Origin: Atrina japonica
Taxonomy: Eukaryota; Mollusca; Bivalvia; Pterioida; Pinnidae
Length of the DNA: 64,000 nt
Direction: 5' to 3'
Assembly: GCA_030159075.1 (NCBI GenBank)
Contig: BROG01000139.1
Span: 1,267,951-1,331,950 of the forward strand
Position numbers and translations under genes: made by a program. Numbering within the stretch: position 1 is the first letter of the stretch; each line of letters starts with the position of its first letter. Shown in pieces: positions 48,098 through 64,000 of this stretch. The notes below the pieces were generated by a model. That model was given only the letters and a program-made list of their open reading frames with translations. It ran no database searches and had not been told where the DNA came from.

Positions 48098-48512
48098 TAG
48101 GGCTGTCAATGATGAAAAATTCTATATTGATATATCGATAAGTAAAAATGAAATATTGATATATTGATTTATTTGGTACTACTATAAAATACGTTCAGAA
48201 TAAATAGATTCTTTATAATATTTAGGTGTGTTATTGTGTATTTGTATTTGACTATCTGAGGATGAAAAAAATCAATCATTACAAGGAAAACATTGTCTAT
48301 TTAAACAAATTAAACAATAAGAATGAAATGTAACATACCAATAGTTCAAGAACATGAAGTAAATGAATGGAAAATTTTGGAAACTGTATAAGAAAAAATA
48401 TCCTGTGAAATGCAGTATGAAATGTATCGATACTGAAGAAATGTATCGATTATCCTATCAAATCCATTTTTATATCGATACATCGATATCGAGTCTATTA
48501 ATGACAGCCCTA
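48098..48512. mobile_element. hAT-like MITE, 415 bp, with 8-bp target duplication
   Basis: Perfect 11-bp TIRs TAGGGCTGTCA and TGACAGCCCTA. ACTAAGTC flanks both sides (48090-48097 and 48513-48520). The interior is rich in ATCGATA motifs. Confidence 0.92.
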
Positions 48513-48862
48513 ACTAAGTCTAAATTCTAAAATGCCGTTAATGGTTGTGTTTGTTTTTGTTATGAACAGATAAACAAAATTTTGAAGCCTCTGTTTTATC
48601 ACTTAACATGGCATTATTATATTTGCACAGGTGTTTACATTTTTGCGAGATAATCAATTTTATTCATAAAAGTGTAAGGCCAATAAGAGTGGAGGCTTGA
48701 GCCTATTACTAGTAAAATGAATGGATGTTAACAATGGAATTACTGAAACAGATTGGTCTTGTTTCTGTAATTGGATCTAGTGTGTTTTGGTCTTGTTTCA
48801 GAAATTTGTTTAGAATTAATCCATAATTATACTTAAATTATATTAACAAAATACATTTTAAA

Positions 48863-49454
48863 CGGCGGCACGATTTACCCCAAAAAACAAAAACTACCCC
48901 AAAAACAATTAAATCAAAATAAATTAGCATCAATAGTCATTTTAAATGTATTTTCTTCTGTATAAATATTTCATAGACAGCTAGAAATTAAAACAAAAAT
49001 CAACATTTATCAACTGTCACGGAACTTACAGATACTGTCATTTAGTAAAATGAAGAGCCAAATCGGTCTTCTTAAATTATTTGTTTTCACAATTCCTGAA
49101 ATATTTTTCATATTTTATGTCAAATTTATATTATACAAATTCTACATATTGTGGAAATTGATGATTACATATGTATTAAACGTCTTTACCGTCCCATATA
49201 AGTAACATTCTGGTACATTTTAAAATGTATTGCTGACTATATTATGGTTTCAGAAATACATCGTGAAATTGGATAAAACAGCATTATCAAAGTCAAATAC
49301 ATCTATAGTCACAAAAAATATTCATCATATTATAATAAGATTGCTAAAATTGCTACTATTTAAATGTTTTTGTGTGTTTTGGGGGTCATTTTTTGGTGTT
49401 TTGGGGGTCATTTAGGGTGTTTTGGGGGTATTTTTGGGTAAATCGTGCTGTCCC
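48863..49454. mobile_element. hAT-like MITE, 592 bp, with 8-bp target duplication
   Basis: Inverted ends around GCACGATTTACCC and GGGTAAATCGTGC, flanked by ATTTTAAA (48855-48862 and 49455-49462). The right side has a triplicated TGTTTTGGGGGTCATTT. Confidence 0.85.
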
Positions 49455-49462
49455 ATTTTAAA

Positions 49463-50050
49463 TATGTATAGGCCCTACTAGCATTTACATTTTGCTCCAG
49501 TAATTGTATTGTGTTTCCACCTGTTTCATTAACTGTAGTATGTTTTGGTCTGTTTCAGTAAATCGACCAATCCAGATTAACAATGTTAGCTTTTCTGCAA
49601 AATTTTTGATTAATTTGAATGCACATATATTGCACTAATTTGATATCATTATCGATAGCGGATAGGCCTGCAAATATACAACACAAATCATATTTATCAT
49701 TATTTAAAATAATACAAACCATATTGACCATTATTAAAACAGAAAACTAATGGTGAAGTGTTTGAATCTATACAAGTGCAATGTCAATTTGGCAATATGA
49801 TTTACATTTACGATTTTAGAAATATTTTTTACTTTCACAATTCATGTTCTCGACTTTCACGCGTAAACATAAATTTAATTTTACTTACTCGTTCTTTTCT
49901 ATGTGTGTGTGCAACTAACTCAGTGGCATTGCATTTGTATTACATTTTTCATTTATTTAACTGGCAAATCTTGCACTGGCCAAGCATGCGATCGATAAAC
50001 CAGTTTGTTGACATCCTCTCTGCCAACTTGGTTTCTCTTCCTTGATGTGT
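49463..50050. other. Intergenic, with fragments of the 54252-54772 element
   Basis: GTTTTGGTCTGTTTCAGTAA near 49545 resembles the element in RPL27A intron 1. No gene. Confidence 0.4.
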
Positions 50051-50055
50051 TTTAC

Positions 50056-50100
50056 CTACTTCCGTTCTCGGAGGTCCCGTGTTGTTTATATAAACTAAAA
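50056..50100 (-). promoter_or_regulatory. Candidate DENND2 upstream promoter/noncoding exon
   Basis: On the minus strand a TATATAA-like box is followed by a short GC-richer stretch with an ETS-like CGGAAGT and then AG|GTAAA. This is the order expected for a TATA promoter with a very short first exon. The coding exon has an acceptor at 46658, so an upstream noncoding exon is expected somewhere here. Nothing proves this is the one. Confidence 0.2.
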
Positions 50101-50237
50101 CCTATATGAGGCGAAATTCAATCCGGAATTTCAGTAGTTACATTGGCATACTAGCTTGCTCAATAAATAACAAAACTGAAATACATTGTATTTTCAAATC
50201 CTTCGAAAGCAGGATAAAATTTGAAACTAAAGATCCT

Positions 50238-50682
50238 TGCCAAAAGTTTACAGACATTTTTTACTAAATATTTCATATAAAACCACTAATTAAAAAATAT
50301 ATATATTGCGAAGCCATTTCTTATCGCATTTCAAAAAAATATTCACTTGAATAGTTCTTTTATATATTTTGATTTTAATTTTCTCAGTTAGACTATTTAT
50401 CTATTTAAACAGATAGTTTAATTTTTATGATGAAAATTACTTATTTGAGTTAGTAAAATTGTGATATCTAATTTTTATTTTTTTGTTTAAATGGTCCAAT
50501 TTTGTAAATAACAAATTAGAAAATTACATCCAAATAAGCAATGAAACTCGGAAACATTATCTGTTGAAAATTCTGTTCAAATACGATAAGAAATGGCTTC
50601 TCCTGAATATTTTTTTAGGAAAAAATATGGTTTTATATGAATTATATGGTAAAAAATGATGATGTTTGTAAACTTTAGGTAA
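50238..50682. mobile_element. Foldback element with about 100-bp inverted arms
   Basis: The left arm includes CAAAAGTTTACAGACATTTT and AGCCATTTCTTATCGCATTT. The right arm is the inverse: ACGATAAGAAATGGCTTC ... GTTTGTAAACTTTAGG. A lone arm is at 9471-9565. Confidence 0.75.
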
Positions 50683-50796
50683 GCCCCTAAAAATACCGAC
50701 TTTTAGGCGCGACATAACATGATAGGAAATGAAAGTCATGAATATTTGGGACACGGAATTACATGAAAAATATAGATGAATGGAAATAGTCTATTA

Positions 50797-50827
<31 letters not shown>

Positions 50828-51124
50828 GTATATACTCACGATTATTCAAATATATTTCAGCTCAAACTATCAATTCTATCAGCTCTATATATCGCTGATT
50901 CTATTAAGTAAAAATGAAGAAGTACCAATTAATAATGGAAGCTCAAGTCCATTAGAACACGACGAATTAGATGTGCAATGGTCTCAACAGGAAGAACAAA
51001 ATAATAACAATATACAATCAAAGTACTGAAAGTACTGATATGAGTTGATGGTAATCGTAAGTTTTAATGAGGTATAATACACTCAGTATACTGAATACTT
51101 TTTAATTCGGTAAAATTAGGTTTT

Positions 51125-52092
51125 ACAAAAAAGTAACTAAAAATCGGGTCAGATATTTGGCCTAACGTGAGTACTAATGGTTTATTTATTATGCAACAAA
51201 CTACATAGATCAGCGATATGATGATAAAATCTTGTGCTTATAAACATCGTTTCATCGATATTAAATTTATATGCGACAGAGCAGTATTATACCCTTACGC
51301 TATACTTCCTGTCAGTAGCCTTAAATCTCTAGGTCAAAAACATTTTCCCAACTTCAAAGACTGCCTTGAGTTTCTCACAGTATCATGTTCCCACTTTTTG
51401 ATTTACCAGGGGAAAGTGGGAACATGATATATTTTATCAGTGGCGTAGCTGGGTCCAGAAAAATATTGGGAATGGATCATAGAGGCGGATCCAGGAATTT
51501 CAAAGCGTGGGCGTAACTTTTTTTTGCAGTGGTGTAGGAGGCAAATCGGCAGAAGATGGATTCAAAAGGGGTAAGGTTTGAGGCTGGTGACTCTAATTAA
51601 ACTTGTTTATACTTTAAAAATTAAAATTTAAACTTAAATTAAAACTGTTTATGCAATGCATACCTCATCAGTAGTAGTGATGATTTCATCGATAGTAGAG
51701 TGATGATTTCAAGTTAGAGTAATGTAAACCATAATTAAAGTCGCCGAGCGGAGCAAGGCGCGAACATTTTTGTAAATTTGTCTTTAATTTTTCAACTTTT
51801 TATAGAAAAATGAAAGGTTTTACACCTGTTTTATCAACTTCAGGCGGCATTCTTTCCCTCATCACTGCACATATTTCTAAGAGTTGGATTAATTGTGAGG
51901 CAAAATTCATTAGGGGTAGGGTTTTACGCATCTCTCAGATATTTTTTTTTAATTTGGAATCCTTTTTTTTCTGCAATCAGATACGAAAATACGCATAGCA
52001 ATACGCTAATAAACCACTTTGATTAGTCTTCTCAAAAGAAGGTAGGATCAGCAAAAAAAAGTTACTAAAATCGGGACAGAATTTTGGCCTAG
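51125..52092. repeat. Two copies of a GTWACTAAAAATCGGG element
   Basis: AAGTAACTAAAAATCGGGTC...TTTGGCCTAACG (about 51129-51170) and AAGTTACTAAAATCGGGACA...TTTGGCCTAGTA (about 52058-52092). A GAGCGGAGCAAGGCGCGAA motif near 51745 is also seen in altered form at 52812. Nature unknown. Confidence 0.45.
51381..51429. repeat. Perfect 17-bp inverted repeat (hairpin)
   Basis: TATCATGTTCCCACTTT at 51381-51397 and its exact complement AAAGTGGGAACATGATA at 51413-51429, with a 15-nt loop. Confidence 0.92.
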
Positions 52093-53247
52093 TATCCTCA
52101 AGACATTGAACTATGACATCTTTATCGTTAAAAATATCGTTGATGGATTAATTCGGAAGCCCGATGAAGCATCCTTTAGATTCCAGACACAAAAATCGGC
52201 ATCTCCCTGTGGTCCAGGGTATGCTTCCCAAAAGTGTTCAATTATTAAAGCCCAGAGAGTTAATTACAGCCTACACGCATGTAATGTGTAAATAATTGTT
52301 AAGATATAACTTACATTTTGATACAATGCAAGATTTGACAAGTTTACAAATAATTTTTTATATTCATACAAACTGAGGAGAAGACAATAAAAATTTCCAA
52401 AATGATGGGCAACAGGGAAAGAAGAGTATATATAAGGCCATTCCAAGTTTTTTATGTTTAGAGTCCACCCTAAAGTCAAAAACCTATCTTTCTATCAAGA
52501 AAAAAAACAACACAAAATGACAGAAAATACACAAGATATTTGTACAAATGCAATTTCATGGACATTTAAGTATTTCCTCATATGTTAATAAAGGAAAACA
52601 AAATTACACTTATAAAAACCATATCTTTGGCACATACTAATAAATAACCTAAGAAATTTTCATTTATACAATGATGTAAACAAATGTTCATGTTTAACTG
52701 TTCACTTTAGGGCTATATTCCATATTTTTTTCTATTTAATGATCTCAAAAACCAATCCGACCGCGGACGCTAAACAGAGAAAAACTTGGAATGGCCTAAT
52801 GTAATTGTTTTGGCCGAGCGTATCGAAGCGCAAAAGTTTTGGTAATAGTAAGTCCGTATTCCGGAAAATCAGTTATTCAAGAATCATAACTACTGCTTTG
52901 AAAAAATAACAAGTATTAAAAAAAATATATATGGCTGTGTGATAAAAGAAATTACGTCAAAAAGTGGGGGCACAAACATACTTGCCCCACCCCCAATTGT
53001 TGAGACGTCTGTACCAATTATGACGAAGATGCGTTCCTCACGTATTTCATTTTAATTTGACTGTGGACTCACAGCGGTGTGTCATTTTAAAAATCATAAT
53101 CCGTAGGTTAGTACATGTATATCAACAACTGACTAACAAAAATCCCCGAAAGCGACTCACTGCTTATAAATTTTCGTCTTTATTTGTTCCGTCCGCCGGT
53201 CGGAGCGTGGCGGCCTTTGCCATCGCAAAAAGGATATTTTCATTGCT
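52093..53247. other. Intergenic sequence upstream of RPL27A
   Basis: Open frames of 61-74 codons show no recognisable domain. No RNA gene seen. Confidence 0.4.
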
Positions 53248-53301
53248 ATTAGCAGCGATATATAAAGCTAATAGATCATGATCTATATATCGCTGCAATT
53301 A
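53248..53301. repeat. Inverted repeat about 230 bp upstream of RPL27A
   Basis: TTAGCAGCGATATATA and TATATATCGCTGCAAT flank a loop with GATCATGATC, itself a palindrome. Confidence 0.8.
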
Positions 53302-53460
53302 GATACTTGTTGATTTATCAGTAAAGTTTGTTCATTTCATTTGATTATGTAAATTTGATGTCAATTTAGTTGTGTTCTTACTCTATCGATCGATCTGTCT
53401 GTCCGTATATTTATTCTGATATTCTGTAACATGATTTTTAGTTTTAATTTATTTATCTTT

Positions 53461-53537
53461 TATATATCCGGAATTACAACATTGGCCGTTCTCGGTCCGT
53501 ACGTTAATATGAAAATTCCGGATCCTGTCTTTTCTTC
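53461..53537 (+). promoter_or_regulatory. RPL27A core promoter region with TOP-like initiator
   Basis: This stretch is locally more GC-rich than its surroundings. It holds two facing copies of a CCGGAATT-type sequence (CCGGAATT at about 53468 and AATTCCGG at about 53515), a weak TA-rich stretch about 20-25 nt upstream, and the pyrimidine initiator at 53529. The assignment rests on position next to the ATG exon. Confidence 0.45.
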
Positions 53538-53548
53538 GCGAACCCATC

Positions 53549-53551
<3 letters not shown>
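53529..53551 (+). CDS. RPL27A: RPL27A exon 1: TOP-like 5' end, short leader and ATG
   Basis: The predicted transcript start is the C of CTTTTCTTC at 53529-53537, a 5' TOP-type pyrimidine tract. A roughly 12-nt leader follows, then ATG at 53549-53551. The donor GTGGGT starts directly after the ATG. The start site is inferred, not observed. Confidence 0.75.
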
Positions 53552-63090
<9,539 letters not shown>

Positions 63091-63247
63091 AGACTTTTTT
63101 ATCGTTTGTCCGAGCTTTCGATGAAGAAAGTAAAATGTATGACAAACCAAATTCTGTTGTTGTTGTTGTTCTAACTTGTATTGAAAGAAAGTAATGTGGC
63201 TGAAGTCAATAATTCCTATTTCCATTTTGTCTGGTACCAGTCCCTTT
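63091..63247 (+). other. RPL27A 3'UTR region
   Basis: Follows the stop codon; contains a (GTT)n stretch. No AATAAA recognised, so the transcript end is undetermined. Confidence 0.4.
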
Positions 63248-63440
63248 TGCAGGCCTCCATGGCCAAGTGGTAAGAGCATTGCGCTTTGAACCTGACTGGA
63301 ACCAACGTTTGCAAGTTTACTTGCAGAAGGCCTGTGGTCTCTTCCTGGTTACATTGTAACCAGGTTCTGTACTCCACCATTTAAAACTGGTCGCCACTGT
63401 ATAACTAAAAACTTGTGGAGTAAGGCATAATACACTATTC
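63248..63440 (+). mobile_element. SINE family A just downstream of RPL27A
   Basis: The head GGCCTCCATGGCCAAGTGGT plus AAGAGCATTGCGC is present. The segment with the B box and CTGATTTTGTGAG is shortened, then body and tail (TATAACTAAAAACTTGTGG). Confidence 0.82.
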
Positions 63441-64000
63441 AATATTCCAGTCTGTTTGTATTCAGACAAATGCATGTTACCTTGTGCTTTTATCTAAATG
63501 GACATGTAAAAATTGTCAGACGAGAGAAAAAAGTATGCAGACTGATAAAACAAATCATTTATTACAGTACAAGCATGGTATTTATTTTGTCAAACACGCT
63601 AAAAATAATGGCCAAAATTACCGTTGTTGACTCAATCTCTTAATGGTGAAGTGTTATCATACGCAAAATTTCCTCACTCAACACTATGGCAGCTTATTTC
63701 TGTGAAACTCTGCATTGTATGGTGTTACCCAGTCAGCTGGATTATCATGCTCTTCATGGGGTGTCCTTAACTATTGTTTTGATAGTAATACTACTGTAAT
63801 TGAAAACTAATAATAATGGTAACACATTTGAAACACAACTTTAATTTATCACTACATGTAGTTAAAAATTATAGTTGTGAACCACTGAAAGTGGATTTTT
63901 TTCTCTGTAAGTTTTGAAATTGATTTGGCATAAATTATCAAAAGCTGATAAGTAGGCCTATGCATAATGGCTGCATGCCAGACCTTTACTTTGATCAGCC
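63441..64000. other. Downstream intergenic sequence, nothing recognised
   Basis: AT-rich sequence without coding signal. Confidence 0.4.

Overview
This window is eukaryotic nuclear DNA. It is AT-rich, with long introns and many short interspersed and tandem repeats. Two tRNA-headed SINE families, many small TIR/foldback elements and the protein sequences suggest a lophotrochozoan, most likely a bivalve mollusc. The species is inference; the gene models were read directly from splice sites, phases and conserved residues. No operons, CRISPR arrays or other prokaryotic features are present.

Two protein-coding genes lie head to head. (1) Minus strand, 46601 down to 4912: a complete DENND2-type DENN-domain protein (predicted Rab guanine-nucleotide exchange factor), rebuilt here as 15 coding exons and 957 residues. 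Exon 1 encodes a disordered, proline-rich N-terminus; exons 4-15 encode the uDENN/cDENN/dDENN module and a basic C-terminal tail. (2) Plus strand, 53549 to 63090: a complete ribosomal protein L27a gene (uL15 family), 5 exons and 147 residues, with a 5' TOP-like start and an ATG that ends exon 1. The two proteins have no expected functional link; they are neighbours.

Layout: 1-4911 is 3' flank or 3'UTR of DENND2, with a 33-bp minisatellite inside a TIR element and several foldback MITEs. 4912-46601 is DENND2; its introns are packed with tandem arrays (58-bp at 5.7-7.8 kb, 36-bp at 15.2 kb, 80-bp at 18.3 kb, CA-rich at 22.2 kb, 31-bp at 24.7-25.8 kb, 33-bp at 27.4 kb, 16-bp at 32.1 kb, 32-bp at 33.8 kb, 20-bp at 34.6 kb, GACA-type at 35.8 kb, splice-site-like at 37.5 kb, about 157-bp at 39.3 kb) and SINE/MITE copies. 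46.6-53.5 kb is the intergenic or 5' noncoding region, with a LINE reverse-transcriptase relic and hAT-like MITEs with clear target duplications. 53.5-63.1 kb is RPL27A, whose introns hold two full-length SINEs and foldbacks. 63.1-64 kb holds a SINE and nothing else recognised.

The most interesting signal is splice-site amplification. The last coding segment and 5' splice site of DENND2 exon 14 are the founder unit of a roughly 36-copy 58-bp minisatellite in the next intron. The exon 7 donor end is also locally duplicated. A separate array near 37.5-38.2 kb repeats, on the opposite strand, the juxtaposed acceptor/donor motif of recursive splice sites. The long open frames inside these arrays are by-products of the repeats, not genes.
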